DNA of 64,000 nt from Maricurvus nonylphenolicus (GTDB taxonomy: Bacteria > Pseudomonadota > Gammaproteobacteria > Pseudomonadales > Cellvibrionaceae), in NCBI RefSeq assembly GCF_042854845.1, contig NZ_AP031498.1:930001-994000 (forward strand), in the 5' to 3' direction. Under the pieces are notes generated by a model. It ran no database searches. It was not told the origin of the DNA and saw only the letters and a program-made list of their open reading frames with translations. Below, piece by piece: positions 33,761-42,860 of this stretch; the first letter of the stretch is position 1; each line of letters starts with the position of its first letter. Position numbers and translations under genes: made by a program.

Positions 33761-35326
33761 ATGTTTAATCTGATTACGTCCAAGCAATCCAACGTCAAAA
33801 ATGACGTCTTATCGGGCACGACGGTCGCACTGGCACTGGTGCCTGAGGCCGTAGCGTTTGCCTTTGTGGCCGGTGTTGAGCCAATGATTGGCCTCTATGC
33901 CGCCTTTATGATGGGGTTACTGACGTCTATTTTTGGCGGCCGTCCCGGTATGATTTCCGGTGCGACTGGCGCGACCGCTGTGGTCATGGTATCTCTGGTT
34001 GCCCTGCATGGGGTGCAGTACCTGTTTGCCACTGTAGTATTGGCGGGCATCATCCAGATCCTGTGCGGTATTTTTAAGCTGGGTAAGTTTATTCGCCTGG
34101 TACCACACCCGGTGATGCTGGGTTTTGTGAATGGCCTGGCGATCGTGATCTTCCTGGCTCAGATGGGGCAGTTCAAGGTAGAGGTCACCGAAGGTGTTTT
34201 CCAATGGATGGAGGGCTCTATGCTCTACACCATGGGGGCACTGATTGCCCTGACTATGCTGATTATGCATTTCCTGCCCAAGCTCACCACCGCCGTACCT
34301 TCTGGTCTGGTGGCGATTCTGGTGGTAACCGGCCTTGTGATTGGAATGGATCTGGAAGCACGTTCTGTTATCGATTACGTGCGTGATATGCTGCCGGCCG
34401 ATCAAGCTGCTGATGCCACCCTCAAAGGCGAGCTGCCAACCTTTGCTATTCCGCAAGTGCCTCTCACCTGGGAAACCTTTTATATCATCGCACCATTTGC
34501 ATTTATTATTGCCGCCATTGGTTTGATTGAATCCTTGCTGACCTTGACCCTGATTGACGAGATTACCGATACCCGCGGTCGCGGTAACCGCGAGTGTATT
34601 GGCCAGGGTATTGCCAACACCACCAACGGCTTCTTTGGCGGTATGGGTGGCTGTGCCATGATTGGTCAGTCGATGATTAATATTAACTCCGGTGGCCGTG
34701 GCCGTTTGTCCGGTATTACTGCTGCTCTGGTACTGTTGGCCTTTATTCTGTTCGGGGCCCAGTACATTGAGATGATCCCGCTGGCAGCGTTGGTAGGCAT
34801 TATGTTTATGGTGGTATTGGGCACCTTTGAGTGGTCCAGCTTCCGTATTATGGGCAAGATCCCGTTTACCGATGCCTTTATCATTGTGCTGGTATCCGGC
34901 ATTACCGTGGTCTTTGACCTGGCGATTGCGGTGATTGTGGGTGTGATTGTCTCTGCCCTGGTGTTTGCCTGGAAACACGCTCAACATATTCAGGCTGATA
35001 CTTACGAAGATGAAAACGGCTGGAAGGTTTACGATCTGCGTGGCCCGGTGTTCTTCGGTTCTGTGTCCAACTTTAAAGAACTGTTTGATCCTAAGGGTGA
35101 CCCTGAAGATGTCGTAATCGAATTTAGACGCTCCCGTATCAGTGATCATTCTGGTATTGAAGCTCTTGATGGCCTGGCAGAGAAGTACCAGGCTCAGGGC
35201 AAAAAGCTGCACCTGCGTCATCTGAGCCCGGAGTGCCGCCAGTTACTGACCAAAGCCGGCGATTTGTGTGAAGTTAACGTACTCGAAGATCCTAAGTACC
35301 GCGTAGCCACCGACGTGTTGGCGTAA
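33761..35326 (+). CDS. SulP family anion transporter with STAS domain
   Basis: 521-residue inner-membrane transporter of the SLC26/SulP family. The first 400 residues carry about a dozen membrane helices, opening with the conserved VPEAVAFAFVAGVEPMIGLYAAF block and including GGMGGCAMIGQSMININSGG. The last 110 residues form a cytoplasmic STAS domain (VYDLRGPVFFGSVSNFKELF, VVIEFRRSRISDHSGIEAL). Sulfate, bicarbonate or another anion could be the substrate; bacterial SulP proteins of this length with these motifs often import bicarbonate or sulfate. No carbonic anhydrase or sulfur gene is adjacent. It is divergent from the operon on its left and ends just before a 27-bp palindrome. Confidence 0.93.
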   Translation: MFNLITSKQSNVKNDVLSGTTVALALVPEAVAFAFVAGVEPMIGLYAAFMMGLLTSIFGGRPGMISGATGATAVVMVSLVALHGVQYLFATVVLAGIIQILCGIFKLGKFIRLVPHPVMLGFVNGLAIVIFLAQMGQFKVEVTEGVFQWMEGSMLYTMGALIALTMLIMHFLPKLTTAVPSGLVAILVVTGLVIGMDLEARSVIDYVRDMLPADQAADATLKGELPTFAIPQVPLTWETFYIIAPFAFIIAAIGLIESLLTLTLIDEITDTRGRGNRECIGQGIANTTNGFFGGMGGCAMIGQSMININSGGRGRLSGITAALVLLAFILFGAQYIEMIPLAALVGIMFMVVLGTFEWSSFRIMGKIPFTDAFIIVLVSGITVVFDLAIAVIVGVIVSALVFAWKHAQHIQADTYEDENGWKVYDLRGPVFFGSVSNFKELFDPKGDPEDVVIEFRRSRISDHSGIEALDGLAEKYQAQGKKLHLRHLSPECRQLLTKAGDLCEVNVLEDPKYRVATDVLA

Positions 35327-35333
35327 TACACTC

Positions 35334-35360
35334 GGGGTCTGACCCTGCGGGTCAGACCCC
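35334..35360. repeat. 27-bp palindrome, copy 1
   Basis: GGGGTCTGACCC, TGC, GGGTCAGACCCC: a perfect 12-3-12 palindrome placed 7 bp after the sulP stop. There is no T tract after it. It is identical to the copy at 36123-36149 except for the central loop base. Confidence 0.85.
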
Positions 35361-35510
35361 ATCCCCGCTTTCTTTCCCGCAAAACCCCTCCCCTCTGATA
35401 AACCATCGAAGCAATGCACTTCGCTTTTAGACGGATATAGTCTTAGCGCCATTTTCCCGTCTATGCGGGTCTATACTCAGATTGTTGTGGCGGCTAGAGA
35501 GGTGATGGTT

Positions 35511-36029
35511 ATGAGTCTTGCCCCGGCAGTAGAATCCTATTTAAGTGAACGCAATGTTCCCTTTGAGGTGTTGGAACACCCTCATTCAAGCACGTCTATG
35601 CAGACGGCCCATTCAGCCCATGTGACACCTGCGCAACTGGCAAAAGCCGTAATCGTGCGCAACGCAAACGCGGAGACTTCGGCTGATAGTTATATTATGT
35701 GTGTATTACCAGCTTCCCATGTGTTGGTGATGAACTGGATCGAACGCGATTATGAAGGCCATTTCCGTTTGGCGACAGAGGAAGAATTACAATCCCTGTT
35801 TCCGGACTGCGAGGCCGGAGCCGTTCCTGCATTGGGGCAGGCTTACGATATGAAAGTGGTGTGGGATAACTCCCTTCGTCATGTACAGGAACTGTACTTT
35901 GAAGGCGGCGATCACCGTCATCTGATTCATATCGACAAAGATCGCTATCTGCAGTTAATGCAAACCGCAGATCATGCCACCATCAGCTGCACACCGGATA
36001 CGGTTGAGTATTATCAGCATATGCACTGA
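35511..36029 (+). CDS. YbaK/EbsC family aminoacyl-tRNA deacylase
   Basis: 172-residue protein of the YbaK/ProX fold, which hydrolyses mischarged aminoacyl-tRNAs in trans. The block TPAQLAKAVIVRN is the family's conserved lysine-containing segment, followed by a central VLPASHVLVMN strand. The ATG at 35511 is chosen because AGAGAGG lies 8 nt upstream; in-frame ATGs at 35463 and 35505 have no suitable site. It is a single-gene unit: a palindrome lies on each side and an intrinsic terminator follows. Specificity (Cys-tRNAPro or another) cannot be told from sequence. Confidence 0.85.
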   Translation: MSLAPAVESYLSERNVPFEVLEHPHSSTSMQTAHSAHVTPAQLAKAVIVRNANAETSADSYIMCVLPASHVLVMNWIERDYEGHFRLATEEELQSLFPDCEAGAVPALGQAYDMKVVWDNSLRHVQELYFEGGDHRHLIHIDKDRYLQLMQTADHATISCTPDTVEYYQHMH

Positions 36030-36076
36030 TTAATATTTGTTTCTCGAATAATGCGCTGCGGCGTATTCACACAGGT

Positions 36077-36105
36077 CCCGGCCCTTGCGGCCGGGTTTTC
36101 TTTGT
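36077..36105 (+). terminator. rho-independent terminator after ybaK-type gene
   Basis: CCCGGCC-CTTGC-GGCCGGG, a perfect 7-bp GC stem, is followed by TTTTCTTTGTT. Confidence 0.8.
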
Positions 36106-36122
36106 TAGGCATCGCAAGAAAC

Positions 36123-36149
36123 GGGGTCTGACCCTACGGGTCAGACCCC
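36123..36149. repeat. 27-bp palindrome, copy 2
   Basis: GGGGTCTGACCC, TAC, GGGTCAGACCCC: perfect 12-bp arms, 20 bp before the end of the convergent phoX gene. Only the middle loop base differs from copy 1 at 35334-35360. Confidence 0.85.
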
Positions 36150-36168
36150 GCGCTACGAAGCGCTTTTC

Positions 36169-38103
36169 CTAAGAACCAATAATGCCCCCGTCCTTACGAC
36201 GAATCACCAGCGTACAGTCACGCGGAATAGTGACGCCGTCAAAAGAGGCTGGGAAATTAGTTGCGCTCGGCGAGCCATTACCCGGGTGTTGGATATTCAC
36301 AAACGCCGTGCGTTGATCCGGGGTCATGGTGAAACCGGTGATCTCATCACTGCTCACACCCACCAGCAAACGCTTGGGCTCGGGGTTATCTTTATTGGTA
36401 TCAAAGACAACCAACTGGTCTTGCAGTCCATCCGGTTGGCTGCCATCGGTACCAATAAACAGCCTACCTTGCGGGTCGATATAGGCCGCATCTGGGTCAG
36501 TGAACACATTCTCTGTGCCGCGGGTAGAAGAGGCGAGCAAGAAGATCTCCCACTGGAAACGGGTGCCCAGATGATCATCCATATCCAGGGTGCGAATAAT
36601 GTGGCCGTCGCTGTTGGGGGCTTCGGGGTTGGCAGCGTTGGGCTCGGTTCTCTGGCTGTTGTTAGTCAGCGTCCAGTAAACCTCACCATGTTTACCGACG
36701 GTGGTCCATTCCGGGCGATCCATTGGTGTAGCGCCTAACAGATCGGCGGCAATACGGGCATAGATTAAGACTTCGGCTTGCGAGTCAAAGCGCTGGGCCA
36801 GTACCGGGTTATCGATGCTGAGCTCCAGCCATTCGCCGGTGCCATCGTCATCAAAACGAGCAACGTAAAGCTTGCCGTCATCCAGTGGACTTTCGCCGTC
36901 ATGAATGGCGGATTTCCAAGACTTGTTGGACACATATTTGTAGCAATAATCAAAACGCTGGTCATCACCCATATAAGCGGCGATGCGACCGTTGCGGCTC
37001 TCGGCGATGGCAATGGCTTCGTGCTTAAAGCGGCCCAGTGCAGTGCGCTTAACAGGTTTTTGGGTGCCGTCGAATGGATCGATTTCGACAATCCAGCCAA
37101 AGCGGTGTTGTTCGTTGGCATAGTCGCTATTACTGAGATCAAAGCGTTTGTCGAACTGATACCAGCCATAGCCAAAACCTTGATCAGAGAAACCGTAACG
37201 TTCCTGTTCTTCAGTGGGGACTAACCCCAAAGACGCGCCGAAATAACCGTTAAAGTTTTCTTCACAGGTCAGGTAGGTGCCCCAAGGCGTTGGGCCTGAG
37301 CCACAGTTATTGATTGTGCCTAACGGGATATTGCCGTTTGGGTTTTGTAGCAGCGCTGAGTCTGCTGCCGGGCCAGAGAAACTTACCGGGGTGTTGGCGG
37401 TGATGCGGCGAGAATGATTGCTTTTAACAACACGCCAGTGACCGCGACGGTTACATTTAATTTTTACTACAGATACTCCGTGGACATTCTGCGACAGGCG
37501 TACATCCTCAAGGTTCTCTGGCTGCGATTTACCGAGGGCGTGATTATTGGTGCCGTATTCATGGTTCACACACAGCATGCCTTCATCACAACGGGGACGG
37601 AAATGGCGGCCAAATTTCACGTAATCGCGGTGGTCGCTGGAGAAGAACCACATGCCGTCGTGACCCAACCCGGTCTGTAATGCGGCTTCCTGAGAAGACG
37701 GGCGGCTGTCGGGCTGCCCCAGATATTCAGTGGTAGCACCTGGCTCGATGGGGGAGCCCCAAGGAATCAGCACTTGGTACTCATAGTCTTCCGAGATGGT
37801 TGGCATGGTGGTATCAATCACGTCGGCAATTTTCACCGGTTCAAAGTCGACCAGTTCGCCATGATGGCGGGATTTGTTGCCTTTTGACCACCAGTCTCTG
37901 TAATCGTCTTTAAAGCCGGCAAAGGCATTGGGGGCCAGAAAAGAGGTAACGGCAAGGCCGAGGCTGCCGCCTACGACTTTCCGGCGAGACATATTGGAAT
38001 CCAGAACCTCATTAAATGGACGGTTTCCAGACGGGTTTGATGGGATATCTTCCTGTTGGTCGTGTAGCTGAGCGTTATCTATCGTTTTGCTATCGTTAAT
38101 CAC
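36169..38103 (-). CDS. phoX: PhoX family alkaline phosphatase (DUF839)
   Basis: 644-residue secreted phosphatase of the calcium- and iron-dependent PhoX family, common in marine bacteria, releasing phosphate from organic esters. The leader has a twin-arginine motif SRRKVVGGS at residues 39-47 followed by a hydrophobic run and AFA, giving Tat export. Conserved family blocks include NHEYGTNN, GTINNCGSGPTPWGTYLTCEENFNGYF and FKHEAIAIAESRNGRIAAYMGDD (each cited as landmarks, the middle one only in part being diagnostic: TPWGTYLTCEE). Length is usual for the family. No Pho box was found in the 243-bp upstream region, and no phosphate-transport gene is adjacent. Confidence 0.93.
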   Translation of the reverse strand: MINDSKTIDNAQLHDQQEDIPSNPSGNRPFNEVLDSNMSRRKVVGGSLGLAVTSFLAPNAFAGFKDDYRDWWSKGNKSRHHGELVDFEPVKIADVIDTTMPTISEDYEYQVLIPWGSPIEPGATTEYLGQPDSRPSSQEAALQTGLGHDGMWFFSSDHRDYVKFGRHFRPRCDEGMLCVNHEYGTNNHALGKSQPENLEDVRLSQNVHGVSVVKIKCNRRGHWRVVKSNHSRRITANTPVSFSGPAADSALLQNPNGNIPLGTINNCGSGPTPWGTYLTCEENFNGYFGASLGLVPTEEQERYGFSDQGFGYGWYQFDKRFDLSNSDYANEQHRFGWIVEIDPFDGTQKPVKRTALGRFKHEAIAIAESRNGRIAAYMGDDQRFDYCYKYVSNKSWKSAIHDGESPLDDGKLYVARFDDDGTGEWLELSIDNPVLAQRFDSQAEVLIYARIAADLLGATPMDRPEWTTVGKHGEVYWTLTNNSQRTEPNAANPEAPNSDGHIIRTLDMDDHLGTRFQWEIFLLASSTRGTENVFTDPDAAYIDPQGRLFIGTDGSQPDGLQDQLVVFDTNKDNPEPKRLLVGVSSDEITGFTMTPDQRTAFVNIQHPGNGSPSATNFPASFDGVTIPRDCTLVIRRKDGGIIGS

Positions 38104-38346
38104 GGCTGTAGTCCTCCATGGACTGTCGTTATATTGCTGTTGCTAGATTTAAAGGAGTTGCTCAAACATCATCCGCCGCTAAAACTAAGCACAAAGTATT
38201 GCCGTATGATTAAGGGAATGTTGCGTTACTGCTGAGGACAAACCAGTTCACAAAAACGGGGGCTCAAAACTCGCACCAAGGTGCCATAGCTCCTGTAACC
38301 TAAGAATGTTACATTGCTTCTAGTAACTCGCACGGAGAACAAGGCA

Positions 38347-39789
38347 ATGACAACCCTCTACTGGCACGACTATGAAACCTGGGGAGAAGTACCCGCTAAA
38401 GACAGGCCGTCACAGTTTGCCGGTATTCGCACCGATGAGGACTTAAATATCATCGGTGAGCCCTTGATGATCTATTGCAAACCGACTGATGATTTTTTAC
38501 CCAAACCGGAAGCCTGTTTGGTTACCGGCTTAACTCCGCAGCTGGCTCTTAGCGAAGGTTTATCCGAGCCAGAATTTATCGCCGCTATTCATGCGGAATT
38601 AGCGCTGCCGGGAACTTGTGGTGTGGGTTACAACACCATTCGCTTTGATGACGAGGTTTCCCGCTATACCTTGTACCGCAATTTCTACGACCCCTACGAG
38701 CGTGAATGGCGCAACGGCAATTCGCGTTGGGATATTATCGATATGGTGCGTTTGACCAAAGCCTTGCGCCCCGACGGTATTGAATGGCCTTTGCGCGAAG
38801 ATGGGCTGCCGAGTTTTAAACTCGAGAACTTAACCGTTGCCAACGGCTTAAGTCACGAAGCCGCACACGATGCTTTATCGGATGTACATGCAACTATCGG
38901 TGTAGCCAAGCTGATTAAAGATCGTCAGCCGCAGTTGTATAAATATGTATTTGATCTGCGCGCCAAGCGCAAAGTGGCTGAGTTAATCGATATTATTAAC
39001 CGCAAACCGCTACTGCATATTTCTTCCATGTTTCCCGCAGAAAACGGTTGTGCCGCAGTGGTCTCGCCACTGGCCATGCACCCAACCAACAGCAACGGTG
39101 TGATTGTATTCAACCTCAGTGAAGATCCTACGCCGTTGTTTGATTTAAGCGTTGAGCAAATTCGTGAACGGATTTTTACCCGTACTGAAGATTTGCCGGA
39201 AGGCGTTAGCCGTTTACCGCTTAAAGTGGTTCACTTAAATAAATGCCCGGTGTTAACCACCGTAAAGTTACTCGATCCGGCATCCCAGAATCGGTTACAG
39301 ATTGATATGGGGAAGTGTGAGAAACACTGGCAAATGCTGAAGGGAGTAGATTTGCGGCAGAAGTTACAGCAGGTATTTGGCGAGTCTAATTTTGAAACGC
39401 CTAATGACCCAGAACAGCAGTTGTACAACGGCTTTCTTAATGATGCTGACAAGGCGACCTGTGAAGCGGTGCGTCGAGCTACCCCAGAGCAATTGGCTGG
39501 GCAAACCTTTGCTTTCCATGATAAGCGCTTGGGGGAAATGTTATTTCGCTACCGGGCCAGACATTTTAATCACACTCTGACAGCCGATGAGCAACAGCAG
39601 TGGCAACAGTTTCGCCAGGCCCGTTTAACGGACCCGGCGGCAGAAGGCAATTTAACCTATGAAGAGTTTCGCCAGCGCCTGGCTGCGCTGGGCAGCGATG
39701 CCAGCCTGAATGCCGACAAGCAGGAAATCCTGTCGGCGCTGGAAGATTATGCTGAAGCTTTGATGACTACTGTGAACGGAAAGGTTTAG
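38347..39789 (+). CDS. sbcB: exodeoxyribonuclease I
   Basis: 480-residue 3'-5' single-strand DNA exonuclease of the DEDD superfamily, used in mismatch repair and recombination. Exo I is HDYETWG, giving the first Asp and Glu; the second Asp block is GYNTIRFDDEVSRYT and the last is AAHDALSDVHATIGVAKL, followed by the SH3-like and C-terminal domains of the family. The ATG at 38347 is preferred over one at 38314 because GGAGAACAAGG precedes it and the protein then begins MTTLYWHDYETWG, as in known ExoI. The gene ends with a 4-bp convergent overlap with the DUF2971 gene. Confidence 0.95.
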   Translation: MTTLYWHDYETWGEVPAKDRPSQFAGIRTDEDLNIIGEPLMIYCKPTDDFLPKPEACLVTGLTPQLALSEGLSEPEFIAAIHAELALPGTCGVGYNTIRFDDEVSRYTLYRNFYDPYEREWRNGNSRWDIIDMVRLTKALRPDGIEWPLREDGLPSFKLENLTVANGLSHEAAHDALSDVHATIGVAKLIKDRQPQLYKYVFDLRAKRKVAELIDIINRKPLLHISSMFPAENGCAAVVSPLAMHPTNSNGVIVFNLSEDPTPLFDLSVEQIRERIFTRTEDLPEGVSRLPLKVVHLNKCPVLTTVKLLDPASQNRLQIDMGKCEKHWQMLKGVDLRQKLQQVFGESNFETPNDPEQQLYNGFLNDADKATCEAVRRATPEQLAGQTFAFHDKRLGEMLFRYRARHFNHTLTADEQQQWQQFRQARLTDPAAEGNLTYEEFRQRLAALGSDASLNADKQEILSALEDYAEALMTTVNGKV

Positions 39790-40694
39790 CGCTTGGTAAT
39801 ACGCTCAAACTCAATTTCGTATTTACCACTAACCGCTTTGGCCTGAAAGATCTTGGCCTGGCTGTATTTCTCTTTTACCAGATCAAAAATCTCACGTTTG
39901 ATTTTGATCGGCGTAAACGCGCCAAAATAGACCGCGGTAATTTCACTGCGTTCAAACTTGATGTCGTTGTGCCAAACCTGATCGCCACCGCTGGTCGCGT
40001 TCAAGTCTTCCTTGATTTGCTGGAAGCAGCGCCATTCCTGCTCACCTGCACTGGTGGCGGGTTTGCAGGTAAATTTCTCAAAGAAATGTTCCTGGGGCAC
40101 CACGCGTTCGCTGTTCATGACCGCAGACATCTGCTCTTTCAAGGTGGTGATTTCAGGGCGAACTGTGCTGTATTCCACTTTGCGGGGTTTAGGCAGTGCC
40201 GTAAATTCTCCACTTTGGAAGCGAATCGCTACACCGCGGTGATTGTCTGAAAAGTTTTGCCATGCCGACAGGTTGTCGGGTTTGGCGCTGAAACTACAGA
40301 TCCGCAGGGTGCGAGCGAACTTGCGCCAGTCGGTCATCACCTGATCGAGAATCGCCTGACGTTGGTCAACTACCTGTGACAGTAGCTCTCGCAAAACATC
40401 TTCGGCTTCCTCGGGGGAGGCAAAACGCTCTTCATCACGCCAGCGACGAATGGCGGCCATCAGTGGTGTGCCGCCTCGCGGGGCATCCTTACCAAAAATC
40501 ATGGCGCTGGCCATTTTAATGGCCGCCTGCAGAAGAACATGTGGGTCAAAATTGAGCTGAGTTTCGTGAGTCAGCTCAAAGGGGTCTGAATACTGGTGAG
40601 GTGCACTCCAGCGCAGCGTCTGGCTAGAGAGGATTTTCTGGGCGGTATCCGCTGTGCAATATTTGACCAGTGTTTCGGGTGTATGTGCAGCCAC
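39786..40694 (-). CDS. DUF2971 family protein
   Basis: 302-residue protein whose opening, VKYCTADTAQKILSSQTLRWSAPHQYSDPFE, is the hallmark of DUF2971 (shortened landmark: RWSAPHQYSDPFE). A second family block, CSFSAKPDNLSAWQNFSDNHRGVAIRF, follows near residue 155 (landmark SAWQNFSDNHRGVAI). The family has an ART-like look in some reports and is often found in accessory and defence neighbourhoods, but no activity is assigned here. No signal peptide or membrane helix. It is convergent with sbcB, overlapping by 4 bp, and stands alone otherwise. Confidence 0.85.
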   Translation of the reverse strand: MAAHTPETLVKYCTADTAQKILSSQTLRWSAPHQYSDPFELTHETQLNFDPHVLLQAAIKMASAMIFGKDAPRGGTPLMAAIRRWRDEERFASPEEAEDVLRELLSQVVDQRQAILDQVMTDWRKFARTLRICSFSAKPDNLSAWQNFSDNHRGVAIRFQSGEFTALPKPRKVEYSTVRPEITTLKEQMSAVMNSERVVPQEHFFEKFTCKPATSAGEQEWRCFQQIKEDLNATSGGDQVWHNDIKFERSEITAVYFGAFTPIKIKREIFDLVKEKYSQAKIFQAKAVSGKYEIEFERITKR

Positions 40695-40908
40695 TCGACT
40701 TCCTTAAACGTTCATCCCCTTGGGGACAGTCGGTATTTTATTCTCTATATTATGGGGCTATTCTAGCCCGGCGATAGGGGTAATACTAGTTATCGGCAGC
40801 GGCTCCTGCTAGTTAAATGCCTTTCTATAGCCTCATCGCATAGCGCCAGAATCGCTGTGCGGCTACAATAGGCGCACATTACAGACCAATCACAAAAAGG
40901 GGGTGCGC

Positions 40909-41916
40909 GTGGAGTTTACTGGCGCTGATATTTTATCCATTGAGCAGTTTCAGCGATCAGATATTGAGCGCGTTTTTAGCGTCGCCGATGCCATGGAACC
41001 TTACGCCCTGCGCAAACGGGTTACCCGGGTATTAGAGGGCGCTATTTTGGGCAATATGTTCTTCGAGCCCAGTACCCGTACCCGTGTCAGTTTTGGTTGT
41101 GCTTTTAACCTGCTTGGCGGTGAAGTGCGTGAGACCACAGGCTTCCAGAGCTCCGCGATTGCCAAGGGGGAATCCCTCTACGATACCGCACGCGTCCTGT
41201 CCGGATACAGCGATGTGATCTGTATGCGCCACCCGCAGGAAGGCTCCGTGGCCGAGTTTGCCGCAGCCAGTCGAGTGCCGGTGATCAATGGTGGTGATGG
41301 TTCCAATGAGCATCCGACGCAAGCGTTGCTGGATCTGTACACTATCCGCAAGGAGATGGAAGGTCGAGGCCGCACCATGGATGGCCTGCGTATCGCCATG
41401 ATCGGTGACTTGAAATACGGCCGTACCGTTCACTCCCTCTGCCGTTTGCTGACCTTGTTTGACAATGTCCACGTGACCTTGGTGTCACCACCTGAGCTGG
41501 CAATGCCCAATTACCTGGTCGACCGCCTGCGCAGTGTGGGTCACGATGTAGTGATTTCCGATGACCTGGCGCACGGTATTGGCCATGTGGATATTGCCTA
41601 CGCCACTCGTATCCAGGAAGAACGATTCCACTCCAAGGAGGAGGCCGATACCTACCGCGGTCGCTTCCGCCTGAATCAGGCGATCTATACCCAGTATTGC
41701 GAGCCTAATACCGTGATTATGCACCCGCTGCCCCGCGATTCACGCGAGGATGCCAATGAGTTGGATAATGACCTTAACCAGAACCCCAACCTGGCGATCT
41801 TCCGTCAGGCCGATAACGGTATTTTGGTAAGAATGGCCCTGTTTGCGCTGGTACTGGATGTAGTGGACCAGGTCGACAAGCATGCAAGGGATGTCAATTG
41901 GTATAGCGGGCGCTAA
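40909..41916 (+). CDS. pyrB: aspartate carbamoyltransferase catalytic subunit
   Basis: 335-residue enzyme of pyrimidine synthesis joining carbamoyl phosphate to aspartate. The carbamoyl-phosphate loop FFEPSTRTRVSF, the loop around SSAIAKGESLYDT, NGGDGSNEHPTQALLDL and the MHPLPRDSRE block are all present. GTG at 40909 is favoured over GTG at 40903 because the AAGGGGG site ends at 40903. The sequence is closer to E. coli PyrB than to the Pseudomonas type. No pyrI regulatory gene or pyrC follows; an intrinsic terminator closes it at 41938, so it is a one-gene unit. Confidence 0.95.
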   Translation: MEFTGADILSIEQFQRSDIERVFSVADAMEPYALRKRVTRVLEGAILGNMFFEPSTRTRVSFGCAFNLLGGEVRETTGFQSSAIAKGESLYDTARVLSGYSDVICMRHPQEGSVAEFAAASRVPVINGGDGSNEHPTQALLDLYTIRKEMEGRGRTMDGLRIAMIGDLKYGRTVHSLCRLLTLFDNVHVTLVSPPELAMPNYLVDRLRSVGHDVVISDDLAHGIGHVDIAYATRIQEERFHSKEEADTYRGRFRLNQAIYTQYCEPNTVIMHPLPRDSREDANELDNDLNQNPNLAIFRQADNGILVRMALFALVLDVVDQVDKHARDVNWYSGR

Positions 41917-41937
41917 AGGCCAGTTGTTATGACGATT

Positions 41938-41962
41938 AAAGGGGCGACAAGCCCCTTTTTTA
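41938..41962 (+). terminator. rho-independent terminator of pyrB
   Basis: AAAGGGGC-GACAA-GCCCCTTT stem-loop followed by further T residues, 22 bp after the stop codon. Confidence 0.88.
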
Positions 41963-42152
41963 TACCTGTTTCACAGGTTTAGAGCGGCCTGGTTATCAAT
42001 TTCAGTAACACTAGACCTTATTGGTTTAAGGCGTTGATTTTATTGTGAATTTGATCCGCTTTAAGGCAAAGTGGTTAGGTTAGACTGCTGTCAGCACTAA
42101 TTAACCTAGGGCATCAAGCAGTAGCCTGACCACAACCCTTGAGAGGCCGACA

Positions 42153-42635
42153 ATGAAAACCCTGACCATGACAGCCTTGCTGGCGGCCCTGCTGGCATTG
42201 TTGAGTGCAGGCGTTGCTACTGGCGAGGAACAAGCCAGTCTACAGGGACAGTCACCAGGACATTGGCTGCTGGCAAAATATGATGCCAATGGTGATGCAC
42301 GCATTACTCAACGCGAAGTAACCGATAAAAAGCTCAATCTGTTTAACCGCATGGATGGTGATAATAACGGTGGTATCAGTTTTGAGGAATATGAACGCAC
42401 CGATGCGGCCAAGCGTCAGGCGTTGCTAAAATCCCGCTTCGTTAAACTCGATATCAATCACGATGGCCTGGTGACCCAGGATGAATACAGCTCTTATATG
42501 GGCATGTTTTCCAGTATTGATCGCAACGGTGACGGGACCTTAACGGCTCAGGAAATTGGTGTTGAGCAGGCCGCTCCCACCAAAGTCTCTCACTGTTTAT
42601 TGTGGTTTTGTATTCGGCGCGAATTAAACGAATAG
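42153..42635 (+). CDS. secreted protein with four EF-hand calcium loops
   Basis: 160-residue protein with a Sec signal (leucine/alanine-rich residues 6-24, cut near ATGEE). Four canonical 12-residue EF-hand loops start at D44 (DANGDARITQRE), D68 (DGDNNGGISFEE), D100 (DINHDGLVTQDE) and D123 (DRNGDGTLTAQE), arranged as two pairs as in calmodulin-like proteins. Two cysteines (C148, C153) near the C-terminus may form a disulfide. Calcium binding in the periplasm or outside the cell is expected; the role (buffer, sensor or adhesion) is not evident. No neighbour suggests a pathway. Confidence 0.88.
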   Translation: MKTLTMTALLAALLALLSAGVATGEEQASLQGQSPGHWLLAKYDANGDARITQREVTDKKLNLFNRMDGDNNGGISFEEYERTDAAKRQALLKSRFVKLDINHDGLVTQDEYSSYMGMFSSIDRNGDGTLTAQEIGVEQAAPTKVSHCLLWFCIRRELNE

Positions 42636-42757
42636 TTAAACGAATAAGTTGAGTAAGTAGTAGTCGAACAACAATAAACAATAAGAAATACAGCGTAAGC
42701 TGTAGATTGCAAAAGCAGTCGACTTATTGGAGAGAAAACAACAACAAGATGTAACCA

Positions 42758-42796
42758 ACAGGCTTTGTCCGCAGGGGCAAAGCCTGTTTTGTTTTT
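42758..42796 (+). terminator. rho-independent terminator after the EF-hand gene
   Basis: ACAGGCTTTG and CAAAGCCTGT form a 10-bp stem around a 10-nt loop, followed by TTTGTTTTT. Confidence 0.8.
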
Positions 42797-42852
42797 GGGC
42801 TGCTTTTTAAGGGCTGCTTTTTAAGGGCTGCTTTTTAAGGGCTGCTTTTTGA
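42797..42852. repeat. four tandem copies of a 14-bp repeat
   Basis: GGGCTGCTTTTTAA is repeated four times without interruption, the last copy with one change (GA for AA at the end). It lies between the terminator and the end of the SYLF gene. Its T-rich half may assist termination of transcripts coming from the left. Confidence 0.9.
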
Positions 42853-42860
42853 GGGGAGAG

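Noticed and set aside
33421..33787. Two minus-strand frames in the gap before sulP
   Set aside because: They lack ribosome sites; one runs across the sulP start codon, and neither has protein-like composition.
33917..35221. 434-codon minus-strand open frame opposite sulP
   Set aside because: It lies wholly antisense to a clear SulP transporter. Its product is His/Asn/Gln-rich in the way antisense frames of membrane genes are, and it has no ribosome site or family look.
38295..38312. GTAAC-N8-GTTAC dyad before sbcB
   Set aside because: Arms are only 5 bp and the region has no matching regulator gene; likely chance.
42797..42852. Tandem repeats considered as a CRISPR array
   Set aside because: The repeats are directly adjacent with no spacers, only 14 bp long, and there are no cas genes.
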